Position numbers and translations under genes: made by a program. The notes below the pieces were generated by a model, which worked only from the letters and a program-made list of their open reading frames with translations, did not search any database and was not told the origin of the DNA. 64,000 nt of DNA from Streptomyces sp. PH10-H1 (lineage in GTDB: Bacteria; Actinomycetota; Actinomycetes; Streptomycetales; Streptomycetaceae), in the NCBI RefSeq assembly GCF_030063355.1, contig NZ_JASISZ010000033.1:16619-80618 (forward strand), read 5' to 3'. Positions within the stretch are counted from its first letter, which is position 1. Every line of letters begins with the position of its first letter. Below are positions 1 to 8,881 of the stretch, one piece after another.

Positions 1-564
1 GCTTCGATCACGTTTGAAGCGAATCCATGCCAGTTGACCTGGGGAGCGCCCGATGAATTCGGGTGCGCCCCGGGGAGTTCCAGCCAGTGCTTCGGTCGCG
101 TCGGCCGAAGCCGGGTCGGGCTGCACGTCGGCAGCTCGGGTTGGACTCGTCATTACGAATGCCCCCGCACCAAGAGTCTGTCTGCGCGACGGGGAAGTGC
201 GTCACGGGTTGAGCGGACTTTGGCAATGGATTCATCGTCCAGTCAAGGGGCTGACGGGGGAAGAAATCGCGGAAGGGTGCTTCTTGAGTGAAGATTTTGC
301 AGATTGCCGCGTACGCGTGCTTGACAAGGGTCGGTTGCCTCCAGAAATTAGGGAGGAATGTGGACCAACCGCGTTTACACGTCGGCAACTTGACTGTCGC
401 AACACCGATATACGGACGTAGCACTCTGAACACCGTACGGCTGTGCGGGTCGCGTGGGTCGGCCGAGGTGCCTGATGGGGTCTCGGCCGACTGCCCTTTG
501 GGGAAAGCCTGTTCCCCTCCCAGATGTACGGGTATATCTATGGGAACGGTGTGCCTGGGGGGAG
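1..564. other. Non-coding upstream region with no supported gene
   Basis: I see no convincing gene here. Base composition is visibly less GC-rich than the rest of the window, and the open frames that cross it lack Streptomyces-like third-position GC bias and recognisable domains. A TTGACA hexamer at 321-326 could be a -35 box, but the matching -10 (GAAATT at 344-349, 17 nt spacing) is poor. The stretch is probably the long upstream/leader region of the membrane protein gene that starts near 571. Confidence 0.5.
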
Positions 565-570
565 ATGGCC

Positions 571-1716
571 TTGAATCAGGGCAATGTGCTCGCACGCGGA
601 GCGCGGGTCGCGGGTGGGATCATTTGTGCCGTTCTCGTCGCGGTGGAGATCATATGGATCACCCGGGACGTCAAAAACGTCGGCGCGAAAGACATGCTGC
701 TGACCTGGATAGGACGGCTTTTCTCGGGACAGGAACATGCGCCCCTCGGCACCTCTGTCACGGATCTGATCCTGCTCGTCATCTGCCTGGGCGCTCTGGT
801 GGCGGCCTCGAAGCCCAGCGCCTCCGGTGCCTTCGTGACGGTCGGGGTGATCACCTTCGTCTACCGGCTCCCGCTGCTCTGGGTCATGACCGAGGACTCG
901 ACCAGGGGACTCCCGCTGCGGGACCGGGCGTTGTATACGGGGATCGGCTCGGTCGTGGCATCCGTGGCGCTCATCGTCATCGCGGCTGCGGGCCGCCGCC
1001 CGGCACTCTCACCCGGCGAACCGGCACTCTCACCCGGCGAAGGCGGCGGCGAGCCGGCCGCCCCGCCGCGCACCGTACCGGCGGTCTTCGCCGGGCTGCT
1101 GCTGGTGTTCCTCACGCTGGTGACCGTCGCCTGGGAGCTGTACTACATCCACAGGTTCACCCCGGACCGCGTCGGACCGTTCTCGTACTGGCGTCAGCTC
1201 AGCGGACAGCAGCCCACCGGTACGCTGCTCAGCCCGTCGGGCTTCTGGGCGGACTGGGCGGTGGGCGCACTGGGCCTGGCCACCGCGGTGCTGGCGTTCG
1301 CCAGGAAACCGGTGGCGCGCCCGATGGGCATGGCGATGGGCTGGATACTGGCCGCCTACGCGGTGTTCATCCTGGACATCTACTCCAAGCAGAAGGTCCT
1401 CTTCACGTTCGGCGACCTGCCGACGAGCGACATGCTGCAGCAGCTCACCGCCGTCGTGGAGATCGTCGCGGGCCTGCTGATCCTCCTGCTGCTCGCCCTG
1501 CGCGGCGTCCACCGCCCGACGGTGGCCGCCCCGTGGGCAGCGCCCTCCGGGCAGTACGGCGCCTGGGGAACACCGCCCGCGCCCTCCCCGTACGGCGAAG
1601 CCCCGTACGGGCATTCGCCGTTCGGGAACCCGCCGGATGTACCGGGGGATCTGCCGCCGGAGTTCCCCCCGAACACCCCGCCCCGCCCGCAGTCGCCGCC
1701 GGGGGCCGGCTGGTAA
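571..1716 (+). CDS. Multi-pass membrane protein, function unknown
   Basis: A 381-residue integral membrane protein of unknown function. Hydrophobic helices are spread from about residue 8 to residue 310 (roughly seven), including an early one (GGIICAVLVAVEI), and the last 70 residues are a Pro/Tyr/Gly-rich cytoplasmic-type tail (repeated PYG). TTG at 571 is chosen as the start because the run GGGGGGAG at 557-564 lies 6 nt upstream; an in-frame ATG at 565 overlaps that purine run and would leave no usable spacing, so it is less likely. The gene stands alone, convergent with the S9 peptidase. I recognise no catalytic domain. Confidence 0.75.
   Translation: MNQGNVLARGARVAGGIICAVLVAVEIIWITRDVKNVGAKDMLLTWIGRLFSGQEHAPLGTSVTDLILLVICLGALVAASKPSASGAFVTVGVITFVYRLPLLWVMTEDSTRGLPLRDRALYTGIGSVVASVALIVIAAAGRRPALSPGEPALSPGEGGGEPAAPPRTVPAVFAGLLLVFLTLVTVAWELYYIHRFTPDRVGPFSYWRQLSGQQPTGTLLSPSGFWADWAVGALGLATAVLAFARKPVARPMGMAMGWILAAYAVFILDIYSKQKVLFTFGDLPTSDMLQQLTAVVEIVAGLLILLLLALRGVHRPTVAAPWAAPSGQYGAWGTPPAPSPYGEAPYGHSPFGNPPDVPGDLPPEFPPNTPPRPQSPPGAGW
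1000..1041 (+). repeat. Two-copy 21-bp direct repeat inside the membrane protein gene
   Basis: Two perfect 21-nt copies (1000-1020 and 1021-1041) encode PALSPGE twice. The unit is in frame, so copy number change would keep the reading frame; it lies in a cytoplasmic loop between helices. Confidence 0.85.
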
Positions 1717-1777
1717 CAGGGCTTCGGGGAACGGGGGTTCGGGGACGGGAGCTCGGGGGCCTCGAGGGTCGTGGGTG

Positions 1778-3898
1778 TTACGCGATGCCCAGCGTCCGCT
1801 TGAGGAAGGCCACCTGGAGGAGCAGCAGGTTCTCCGCGACCTCCTCCTGCGGGGTCATGTGGGTCACCCCGGACAGCGGGAGCACCTCGTGCGGCCGGCC
1901 GGCCGCCAGCAGCGCCGAGGACAGCCGCAGGGAGTGCGCGACCAGGACGTTGTCGTCAGCGAGGCCGTGGATGATCATCATCGGCCGGACCTGGTCCACC
2001 GCACCCGACAGACCCTCGTCGGTGACCACGGAGTTGGCCGCGTAGACCTCCGGCCGCTCGTCCGGACGGCCCAGATAGCGCTCGGTGTAGTGGGTGTCGT
2101 ACAGCCGCAGATCGGTGACGGGCGCGCCCACGACACCCGCGTGGAAGACGTCCGGGCGGCGCAGTACGGCGAGCGCGGCGAGATAGCCTCCGTAGGACCA
2201 GCCGCGGATCCCGACCCGTGACAGGTCCAGCGGGTACGACCCGGCGAGTGCGTGCAGTGCCTCGACCTGGTCGTCGAGGGTCACTCCCGCGAAGTCATCG
2301 ACGATGGCCTTCTCCCAGGCGGGGGAGCGGCCGGGGGTGCCGCGGCCGTCCGCGACGATCACCGCGAAGCCCTGGTCGGCGAACCACTGCGAGGCCAGGT
2401 GGGCGTTGTGCGCGGCCACCACCCGCTGGCCGTGCGGACCGCCGTACGGGTCCATCAGGACGGGCAGCGGCCCGTCCCCTTCCCGGTATCCGGTGGGCAG
2501 CAGCACCGCCGCCGGGATCCGGCGCTCGCCCGCCTCGGTCAGCCGGACGTTCGCCCGCAGCACCGGCTGCTGCGCGTACGAGGTGATCACGGCGACCTGC
2601 TTGTCGTCCCGCAGCACCCGTACCCGCGCGCCGGCGGTGTCCGGTGTGGCGGAGGCGAGCACGGTCAGCGCCCCGGAACGGACCGCCGAATGCACGCCCG
2701 GCTCGTCGGACACCCGGCTGACCCCGCGCTCGCTCACCCGGTAGACGTGGATCTCCCCGGTCTCGGCGGCGTCGGCCGTGGCACCGGCCGAGGCCGACAC
2801 CAGTACGTCGTCCGCGGTGATGTCCAGTACGGCCCTGACGTGCAACTGCGGTCCGGTCAGCGGCCGGTCACCGACGACCAGGACGCGGGCGCCCGCCTCA
2901 TCGGCGATACGCACCAGCTTCCCGTCCGGCGTCCAGGCCGGCACACCGGCGAAAAGATCAAGCCATTCCTGATCTTCCTCGGCGTGCACCGGCTGGGTGC
3001 GGCCCGAGCCGGTGTCGAGGCTCAGGAAGAGCTGGCTGCGCTGGTCACGGGCCTGGACGAGCAGCACGGGCGGGCCGGCGGCCGACCAGTGCACCTGCGC
3101 GAGATACGGGTAACGCTCGCGGTCCCACTCCACGTCCACCCGGGAACCGTCGAGGCCGATCAGCGCCAGCGTCACCTCCGCGTTGGGCGTACCGGCGGCC
3201 GGATAGGCGATCTCGGCCGGGCGCCGGTCCGGATGCGCCGGGTCGGCGATCCACCAGCGCTGTACGGGGGCCTCGTCGACCCGGGCGACCAGCAGCCGCT
3301 CACTGTCCGGCGACCACCAGAAGCCGCGGCTGCGGGCCATCTCCTCCTGCGCGATGAACTCCGCCAGCCCCCAGGTCACCTCGTCGCCGTCCGGTTCCGC
3401 CAGCGCCCGGTCGCCGCCCCCCTCGGCGTCGACGACTCGCAGCGCGCCCCCGGCGACGTACGCCACCCGGCGGCCGTCCGGCGACGGCCGCGGATCGACC
3501 ACCGGTCCGGCGGCGGGCAGTTCACGCGCTGTGCCGGCCCGCAGCTCGGCCACGAACAGCCGGCCCGAAAGCGCGAACGCCGCCAGCTCCACGGCCTGGT
3601 CCACCGCATAACCGACCACTCCGGCCGAGCCCTCACGGCTGCGCTCGCGCCGCGCCCGCTCCTGCGCGGAGAGCTCCTCCCCGGCCCCCGACAGCAGCGC
3701 TCCCGGGTCCGCGGCGATCCGCTCCTGCCCCGAGGCCGGGTCGAGGATCCACAGCAGATTGGACGGGTCGGTCCCGGACCGGGACCGCAGAAACGCCACG
3801 CGTTCCCCGTCCGGTGAGACCGTGAACGACCTGGGCGCCCCGAGCGTGAAGCGCTGCGTACGGGCGTGCTGACGCGGAAACGAGAGCTCTTCAGTCAT
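1778..3898 (-). CDS. S9 family peptidase (dipeptidyl peptidase IV / prolyl oligopeptidase type)
   Basis: A 706-residue serine peptidase of clan SC, family S9, expected to cleave short peptides after proline or alanine. The first ~430 residues look like the beta-propeller (repeated PDG/WSPD segments, e.g. SPDGRRVAYV), the last ~260 the alpha/beta-hydrolase domain. The catalytic triad can be placed: Ser568 in GWSYGGYL, Asp648 in HGLADDNV, His680 in GVTHMTP. There is no signal peptide, so it is probably cytoplasmic. ATG at 3898 is preceded by TAGGGT at 7 nt, suggesting a leaderless mRNA. Length fits DPP-IV-like bacterial members. Substrate unknown. Confidence 0.93.
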   Translation of the reverse strand: MTEELSFPRQHARTQRFTLGAPRSFTVSPDGERVAFLRSRSGTDPSNLLWILDPASGQERIAADPGALLSGAGEELSAQERARRERSREGSAGVVGYAVDQAVELAAFALSGRLFVAELRAGTARELPAAGPVVDPRPSPDGRRVAYVAGGALRVVDAEGGGDRALAEPDGDEVTWGLAEFIAQEEMARSRGFWWSPDSERLLVARVDEAPVQRWWIADPAHPDRRPAEIAYPAAGTPNAEVTLALIGLDGSRVDVEWDRERYPYLAQVHWSAAGPPVLLVQARDQRSQLFLSLDTGSGRTQPVHAEEDQEWLDLFAGVPAWTPDGKLVRIADEAGARVLVVGDRPLTGPQLHVRAVLDITADDVLVSASAGATADAAETGEIHVYRVSERGVSRVSDEPGVHSAVRSGALTVLASATPDTAGARVRVLRDDKQVAVITSYAQQPVLRANVRLTEAGERRIPAAVLLPTGYREGDGPLPVLMDPYGGPHGQRVVAAHNAHLASQWFADQGFAVIVADGRGTPGRSPAWEKAIVDDFAGVTLDDQVEALHALAGSYPLDLSRVGIRGWSYGGYLAALAVLRRPDVFHAGVVGAPVTDLRLYDTHYTERYLGRPDERPEVYAANSVVTDEGLSGAVDQVRPMMIIHGLADDNVLVAHSLRLSSALLAAGRPHEVLPLSGVTHMTPQEEVAENLLLLQVAFLKRTLGIA

Positions 3899-3911
3899 GC
3901 CACCGACCCTA
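3899..3911 (-). promoter_or_regulatory. Leaderless -10 box of the S9 peptidase gene
   Basis: TAGGGT (3911-3906 on the minus strand), then 7 nt, then ATG. GGTGG in the spacer could also act as a weak Shine-Dalgarno, so this member of the set is less certain. Confidence 0.5.
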
Positions 3912-4087
3912 GATGTCGCCGCAGGCCCCTACCGTCTCTGGCGGAAAACCGGCTATGCGCCCCCGCGTGCTTCTGTGCACCGAGATATGCGGGGGCACGG
4001 AAAGTTATGATCAGTTGCCGTGTGCGGGTAAGGGTTAGTAGCAACTGGCAAGTGTCGTGCCCCTGCGTACCTGGGAGGTGAGCCGTT

Positions 4088-4282
4088 GTGGCACTTTCGA
4101 TTTCGGCGGTGGTGCTGCTGCTGATCGTCGTGGCCCTGCTGGTGAGGAAGTCTGGGCTCAAGGGCGGTCACGCGGTGGCCTGCATCCTGCTCGGCTTCTA
4201 TCTGGCGAGTTCTTCGGTGGCACCGACGATCCAGCAGCTCACGAACAGCCTCGCGGGCGTGATCGGGGGCTTCAAGTTCTGA
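4088..4282 (+). CDS. Small membrane protein, 64 aa
   Basis: A 64-residue protein with an N-terminal transmembrane helix (ISAVVLLLIVVALLV), a short basic loop (RKSGLKGG) and a second amphipathic or membrane helix. GTG at 4088 follows a GGAGGTG ribosome site at 4075-4081. It lies directly upstream of mshB (25 nt gap) on the same strand. Function unknown; the pattern of two helices joined by a basic turn suggests an inner-membrane protein. A possible -10 (TATGAT, 4006-4011) and an 8-bp stem (3959-3966 with 3989-3996) lie upstream. Confidence 0.75.
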   Translation: MALSISAVVLLLIVVALLVRKSGLKGGHAVACILLGFYLASSSVAPTIQQLTNSLAGVIGGFKF

Positions 4283-4295
4283 GGGCTCCGAGCCG

Positions 4296-4307
4296 TACGC
4301 TCTCCTC
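4296..4307 (+). promoter_or_regulatory. Leaderless -10 box of mshB
   Basis: TACGCT followed by 6 nt (CTCCTC) and ATG; no purine-rich ribosome site precedes the start. Confidence 0.6.
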
Positions 4308-5168
4308 ATGAGCGATCTCCCTCCCAGGCGGCTGCTGCTCGTCCACGCGCACCCGGACGACGAGTCGATCAACAATGGCGCGACGATGGCCAAGTACGCG
4401 GCCGAAGGCGCCCATGTCACCCTCGTGACCTGCACCCTCGGCGAAGAGGGCGAGGTCATCCCGACCGATCTCGCGCACCTCGCCGCGGACCGCGACGACA
4501 CCCTCGGCCGGCATCGCGTCGGCGAACTGGCACACGCGATGGCCGAGCTCGGCGTCACCGACCACCGCTTCCTGGGCGGGCCGGGCCGCTACCGCGACTC
4601 GGGGATGATGGGCGTCGTCCAGAACGAGAACCCGGACTGCTTCTGGCAGGCCGATCTCGATGAGGCCGCCGGGCATCTCGTGGAGGTCATCCGCGAGGTC
4701 CGGCCGCAGGTCCTGGTCGCCTACGACCCGAACGGCGGCTACGGGCACCCCGACCACATCCAGGCGCACCGGGTCGCGATGCGCGCGGCGGAGCTGGCCG
4801 GGGCCGCGGGCCACGGCATCGAGAAGATCTACTGGAACTGCGTGCCGCGCTCCGTGGTCGAGGCGGGCTTCGCGGCGCTCAAGGCGGCGGGGAAAGAGAT
4901 CCCCTTCGAAGGGATCGCCTCGGCCGACGACGTACCGGGTGTGGTGGACGACGCACAGGTGACGGCGGCCATCGACGGCACCGACTTCGCGGAGCGCAAG
5001 GCGGCGGCGATGCGGGCCCACTTCACCCAGATCGCGGTGGACGGCCCGTTCTTCGCGCTCTCCAACGACCTCGGACAGCCGCTCTTCGCCGCCGAGTACT
5101 ACACGCTGGCGCGGGGCACCGCGGGCGGCGGGCGCGAGGACGATCTCTTCGCCGGGGTGCGGGTATGA
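4308..5168 (+). CDS. MshB: GlcNAc-inositol deacetylase of mycothiol synthesis
   Basis: Removes the acetyl group from N-acetylglucosaminyl-inositol (1-D-myo-inositol-linked GlcNAc), the second committed step towards mycothiol, the main actinobacterial thiol. 286 residues, the usual family size (LmbE/PIG-L fold). Zinc-site motif AHPDDE is at residues 14-19 (His15, Asp18) and GYGHPDH supplies His147/His150. TLGEEGEVIP is characteristic of MshB rather than the related mycothiol amidase Mca. It overlaps the next gene by ATGA, so the two are probably translated together. Confidence 0.95.
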   Translation: MSDLPPRRLLLVHAHPDDESINNGATMAKYAAEGAHVTLVTCTLGEEGEVIPTDLAHLAADRDDTLGRHRVGELAHAMAELGVTDHRFLGGPGRYRDSGMMGVVQNENPDCFWQADLDEAAGHLVEVIREVRPQVLVAYDPNGGYGHPDHIQAHRVAMRAAELAGAAGHGIEKIYWNCVPRSVVEAGFAALKAAGKEIPFEGIASADDVPGVVDDAQVTAAIDGTDFAERKAAAMRAHFTQIAVDGPFFALSNDLGQPLFAAEYYTLARGTAGGGREDDLFAGVRV

Positions 5169-5536
5169 GCACGGCGCCGCGGATCGTGTCGTACCTCGTG
5201 CTCGCGGTGCTCGCCGCGCTGGTAGGCGGGGCGGGCGCGCTGGTGCAGGACGGCTGGTTCCCCGGCGGCCTGCTGCTCGCGCTGGCGGGCGTGGCGGGGC
5301 TGTTCTACGGCGGTGTGAAGCTCACCGGCACCCGGCTGGGAGCGGTGGTGCCGGCCGGCGTGTGGCTCATTACGGTGATGCTGCTCAGCTCCGCGCGGTC
5401 CGAGGGCGACTTCCTCTTCGCGGCCGGTATCGGCCCGTACATCTATCTGCTGGGAGGAGCGATGGTGGGAGTGATCTGTGCCACTCTTCCCCAATTGCCC
5501 TCATCTGGGGCGAATGACGCCCGACTTGGCGGCTGA
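5165..5536 (+). CDS. Four-helix membrane protein paired with mshB (DUF6113-like)
   Basis: A 123-residue integral membrane protein with about four helices and almost no soluble part (SYLVLAVLAALVGGAGALV, LLLALAGVAGLFYGG, VVPAGVWLITVMLLSS, GPYIYLLGGAMVGVICA). The ATG overlaps the mshB stop by 4 nt, implying translational coupling. I believe it belongs to the DUF6113 family found beside mshB in Streptomyces; its function is unknown. Not an obvious transporter on its own. Confidence 0.8.
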   Translation: MSTAPRIVSYLVLAVLAALVGGAGALVQDGWFPGGLLLALAGVAGLFYGGVKLTGTRLGAVVPAGVWLITVMLLSSARSEGDFLFAAGIGPYIYLLGGAMVGVICATLPQLPSSGANDARLGG

Positions 5537-5675
5537 CCCGGTGTCCATGGTGTGCTGAGCGGTGAGCGTTCCACCGGTCGGGGGATCGCTTCGGCGCCGC
5601 CCAGTATGGTGGTGCGCGCTGGCGAGCCGCCTGAGGATGGCCGTGAGGTGGCGAAGCTAACCGGGAGAGCCTGCT

Positions 5676-7766
5676 TTGAGTCGTGAAACTGACAGTTCGT
5701 CCTCCGGAAACCAGGGGGGTCGCGGCGGAGCCGCGTACCCGTCGGGCACGCCGCCGTACGGAACGCGCCCGTTTCCGTCGCTGCACCCGCAGGAGGGGCC
5801 GCAGGACGGCGACGCCGCGCCCGAGGGGCCGGTGCCGGCCGCTCCGGAGCAGCCCAGGACCGAGACCACGATGACCACCAGGATCCGGATCAACATCCCC
5901 GGATCCCGGCCGATCCCGCCGCTGGTCATGCGCACCCCCGTCGAGGACCGCACCCCGGCGGGCCCCGGCGGCGATGCGGAACCGGGCCGTCCGGCGTCCA
6001 GTTGGAACGCCGTGCCGGCGCCCGAGCCGGCCGCGGAGCCGGTGGCCGAACCGGAACCGGCCTCCGAGCCGGAGCGGACCAGCGACTGGTTCGCACCGCG
6101 CAAGCCCGGCGCGGCGGCGCCCGCGCCGCCCCTCGCGTCCGGTCCCGCCCGTCCGCCGGTACCGGCGCCGGACGGCACGCAGCCGAGCGGTCCCGCCGGT
6201 CCGCAGATTCCCGGCGGGCGTCGCGACCCCCGTCCCGGCGCACGCCAGGACCCCGCACGCCAGGACCCCGCGGGCCCGGCGCCCTCGGGCCCGTATCTGG
6301 CCCCGCCGATGGGCGTACCGCTCGGTGGCACCGGTCCCGGCCCCGGTCCCTTCGACGAGGATCCGGAAGGCGCCGTCTGGCCCGGTGCCAACCCGCTGGC
6401 GCCGCAGGACCCCACGTTCAGCGACCCGGCCTACTCCGACCCCGGGTTCGGCGACCCCGCGTTCGGTGCACCGGGCGGCGCGTCGGGGACGGCCGACCGG
6501 AACACCCCCTTCCCCGCCTACCAGCCGCCCGCGGGCATGGCCCCGCAGGAACCGGCAGGACCGACCTCCGGTCCGGTGACCGGTGGGGTCCGGCTGCCCC
6601 AGACAGGTCCCGGCGGCCCGGGCGGTCCGGCCGGCCCCGGTGCCTCCAGCGGTCCCGGTGCTCCCGCCGCCTCCGGTGCTCCCGGCGGGCGAGTGTCGGG
6701 CGACACCCTGGTCAGCGGCATCCCCACCGTGCCCTCCTCCGGGTCCAGGACGCCGCCGGCCGGCGGCGAGGACTCGTACCGCTTCGAGGCGGACAGCACT
6801 CCCGCGCCCAAGGGCCGGTCCAAGGTGATATTGGCGGGCGTCGTCCTGGTCGGCCTCGCGGGTGTCGCCTACGGCGCCGGCCTGCTGATGGACCACTCGG
6901 AAGTGCCCAAGCGCACCACCGTCCTCGGCGTCGACATCGGCGGAAAGTCGCGGGACGACGCCGTCAAGTCGCTCGACGCGAAGCTCGGCACCCGTATCTC
7001 GGCTCCGCTCAAGGTGAAGATCGGTGCCCGGACGCTGGAGCTCAAGCCCTCGGTGGCCGGACTCTCGGTCGACAACCCGGCCACCGTCCGGGCCGTCGCG
7101 CACACCGACTACAACCCGGTCTCGGTGATCGGCTCGCTCCTCGGCGGAGCGCGACAGGCCGAACCGGTGCTGATCGAGGACGACGAGAAGCTGAAGTCCG
7201 CGCTGCAGAATCTGTCGCAGCAGGCGGCCGACGGGTCCGGTTCCGAGGGCATGGTGAAGTTCGTCAACGGCAAGGCCGTCGGCGTACCGGGCTCGCCGCG
7301 GCTGGCGCTCGACGTCGACGGCTCGATGAAGAAGGTCGCCGCCGCGTACCGGACGCGCGCCGAGACGGGCCGGGACCAGCCGGTGGAGCTCACCGCCACG
7401 ACCGTGCAGCCGAAGGTCACCCAGGCAGAGATCGACCGGGCGCTCGCCGACTTCGGAAAGACCGCGATGGCCGGGATCATCACCGTGAAGACCGATGGCG
7501 CGCACAAGGTCCCGTTCGGCCCGAACAAGTCGCTTCCCAAGTTCCTGACGATGGTCGCGGACGACTCGGGCAAGCTGCAGCCCTCCTTCGACCTGGCCGT
7601 CCTCAAGGATCTGTACGGCAAGGTGTTCACCGGTGTGCTCCTGGAGCGGGACAACGGCACGAAGACCGCCGTCACCCCCAAGGACGTCGCCGACGCGATG
7701 CTGCCGGCGCTGCAGACGGCGGACCCGTCCAAGAAGACGGTCGTGATCCCGCACGTGGCGCAGTAA
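5676..7766 (+). CDS. Single-pass surface protein with VanW-type peptidoglycan-binding domain
   Basis: A 696-residue bitopic protein. Residues 1-380 are low-complexity Pro/Gly/Ala-rich and presumably disordered in the cytoplasm; one transmembrane helix follows near 382-402 (ILAGVVLVGLAGVAYGAGLL); the remaining ~290 residues are extracellular. The start of that part (TTVLGVDIGGKSRDDAVKSL) matches the repeated peptidoglycan-binding domain found in VanW and YkuD-linked proteins, and a second similar module follows. A VanW domain proper is not visible. TTG at 5676 is supported by GGGAGAG at 5662-5668. A role in cell-wall attachment or resistance is inferred only from the domain. Confidence 0.8.
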   Translation: MSRETDSSSSGNQGGRGGAAYPSGTPPYGTRPFPSLHPQEGPQDGDAAPEGPVPAAPEQPRTETTMTTRIRINIPGSRPIPPLVMRTPVEDRTPAGPGGDAEPGRPASSWNAVPAPEPAAEPVAEPEPASEPERTSDWFAPRKPGAAAPAPPLASGPARPPVPAPDGTQPSGPAGPQIPGGRRDPRPGARQDPARQDPAGPAPSGPYLAPPMGVPLGGTGPGPGPFDEDPEGAVWPGANPLAPQDPTFSDPAYSDPGFGDPAFGAPGGASGTADRNTPFPAYQPPAGMAPQEPAGPTSGPVTGGVRLPQTGPGGPGGPAGPGASSGPGAPAASGAPGGRVSGDTLVSGIPTVPSSGSRTPPAGGEDSYRFEADSTPAPKGRSKVILAGVVLVGLAGVAYGAGLLMDHSEVPKRTTVLGVDIGGKSRDDAVKSLDAKLGTRISAPLKVKIGARTLELKPSVAGLSVDNPATVRAVAHTDYNPVSVIGSLLGGARQAEPVLIEDDEKLKSALQNLSQQAADGSGSEGMVKFVNGKAVGVPGSPRLALDVDGSMKKVAAAYRTRAETGRDQPVELTATTVQPKVTQAEIDRALADFGKTAMAGIITVKTDGAHKVPFGPNKSLPKFLTMVADDSGKLQPSFDLAVLKDLYGKVFTGVLLERDNGTKTAVTPKDVADAMLPALQTADPSKKTVVIPHVAQ

Positions 7767-7844
7767 CGCGCGGCCCCGCACCGGGACCCGGGACCCCGGC
7801 CCCCCGGCGCGTGATCCATGGGCCAGGGACCGGGTCCGTGAACC

Positions 7845-7872
7845 CTTCCCCATGACATCTGTCATGGGGAAG
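7845..7872. promoter_or_regulatory. Inverted repeat, likely operator for the ABC/two-component operon
   Basis: Two perfect 13-nt arms (CTTCCCCATGACA and its complement) separated by only 2 nt, 52 nt before the ABC ATPase start. The tight spacing is wrong for a terminator hairpin and right for a dimeric DNA-binding protein. The core ATGACA-N2-TGTCAT resembles sites bound by NarL/DesR-type regulators next to ABC-2 exporters; the response regulator at 10956 is the obvious ligand. Sequence shows the repeat; the regulator assignment is inference. Confidence 0.65.
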
Positions 7873-7924
7873 ACACGATGTCCGGCACTGCCGGGAGGAC
7901 GCGCGTCTCGGCGAAGCTGAGTCC

Positions 7925-8881
7925 ATGACCGCAACAGCCGTACCGACCGCGACCGACGGGCCCGCCACGGGCGAGCCCGTGGTCGGCTTCAGCGGTGTGA
8001 ACAAGAGCTTCGGCCCTGTCCACGCCGTCGCCGACCTCACCCTGACCCTGCACCCCGGTGAGACCGCGGCGCTGCTCGGTCCCAATGGAGCCGGCAAGTC
8101 GTCGGCCCTCGATCTGCTCCTCGGGCTGCGCAACCCCGACTCCGGCAGCATCAAGGTCTTCGGCACCAGCCCGGCGCAGGCCATCGCGCAGGGCCGGGTC
8201 GGCGCGATGCTGCAGAGCGGCGGGCTCATGGAGGACGTGACGGTACGGGAGATCATCTCCCTGGCCTGCGCCCTGCATCCGCGCGCCCACCCCGTCGACG
8301 AGGTGCTGGCCACCGCCGATATCGCCGACCTCGGCAACCGCATGGTCAACAAGCTCTCCGGCGGCCAGGAACAGCGCGTCCGCTTCGCGCTCGCCACCGC
8401 GGGCGCCAACGACCTGATCGTGCTCGACGAGCCGACCGTCGGCATGGACGTCACCGCCCGCCAGGCGTTCTGGGCGACGATGCGCCGCCAGGTCGACGAG
8501 GGCCGCACGGTGCTGTTCGCCACCCACTACCTGGAGGAGGCGGACGCGATCGCCGACCGCGTCCTGGTCCTGCACCGCGGCCGGCTCATCGCCGACGGCA
8601 CCGCCGCCGAGATCAAGGCGCGGGCTGGCGCCCGCCGGATCACGTTCGACCTCCAGGGCACGATCGACGAGGCGGCGCTCAAGGCGCTGCCGAACCTGGT
8701 GGGTGTCGAGGTGTCCGGGGCCACCGTCCGGATCCGCTCCGACGACGCCGACGCGACGGTGCACGCGGTCTACGGCCTCGGGCTCTACCCCCGCAACCTC
8801 GAAGTCGCGGGCCTCGGCCTGGAGCAGGCGTTCCTCGCCATCACCGACGCAGCATCCGCCGAGGAGGCGGGAGAGCGATGA
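7925..8881 (+). CDS. ABC-2 exporter, ATP-binding subunit
   Basis: A 318-residue ATPase of the drug/antibiotic exporter type. Walker A is GPNGAGKS, signature LSGGQ, Walker B LIVLDEP, and the H-loop follows in FATHYLEEAD. The ~90 residues after the nucleotide-binding domain resemble the DrrA-type C-terminal domain. It overlaps the permease gene by ATGA and begins a four-gene operon (ATPase, permease, sensor kinase, regulator), the layout of self-regulated efflux systems such as B. subtilis DesK/DesR neighbours. Substrate unknown; antibiotic or lipid-active compounds are the usual ligands in this class. Confidence 0.92.
   Translation: MTATAVPTATDGPATGEPVVGFSGVNKSFGPVHAVADLTLTLHPGETAALLGPNGAGKSSALDLLLGLRNPDSGSIKVFGTSPAQAIAQGRVGAMLQSGGLMEDVTVREIISLACALHPRAHPVDEVLATADIADLGNRMVNKLSGGQEQRVRFALATAGANDLIVLDEPTVGMDVTARQAFWATMRRQVDEGRTVLFATHYLEEADAIADRVLVLHRGRLIADGTAAEIKARAGARRITFDLQGTIDEAALKALPNLVGVEVSGATVRIRSDDADATVHAVYGLGLYPRNLEVAGLGLEQAFLAITDAASAEEAGER

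Noticed and set aside
8..595. 195-codon minus-strand frame
   Set aside because: No domain, no ribosome site, cysteine- and proline-rich random-looking translation in non-coding DNA.
288..2045. 585-codon plus-strand frame over the first membrane protein
   Set aside because: Arg/Gly-rich out-of-frame translation that overlaps a real gene and the S9 peptidase; a typical high-GC shadow.
5537..5675. Possible c-di-AMP riboswitch before the wall-binding protein
   Set aside because: CTAACC and some purine runs resemble it, but the two-fold conserved core could not be matched.
5385..7934. 849-codon minus-strand frame
   Set aside because: Antisense to the VanW-type gene; Arg/Gly-rich with no motif. 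The plus-strand reading has a helix and a domain.
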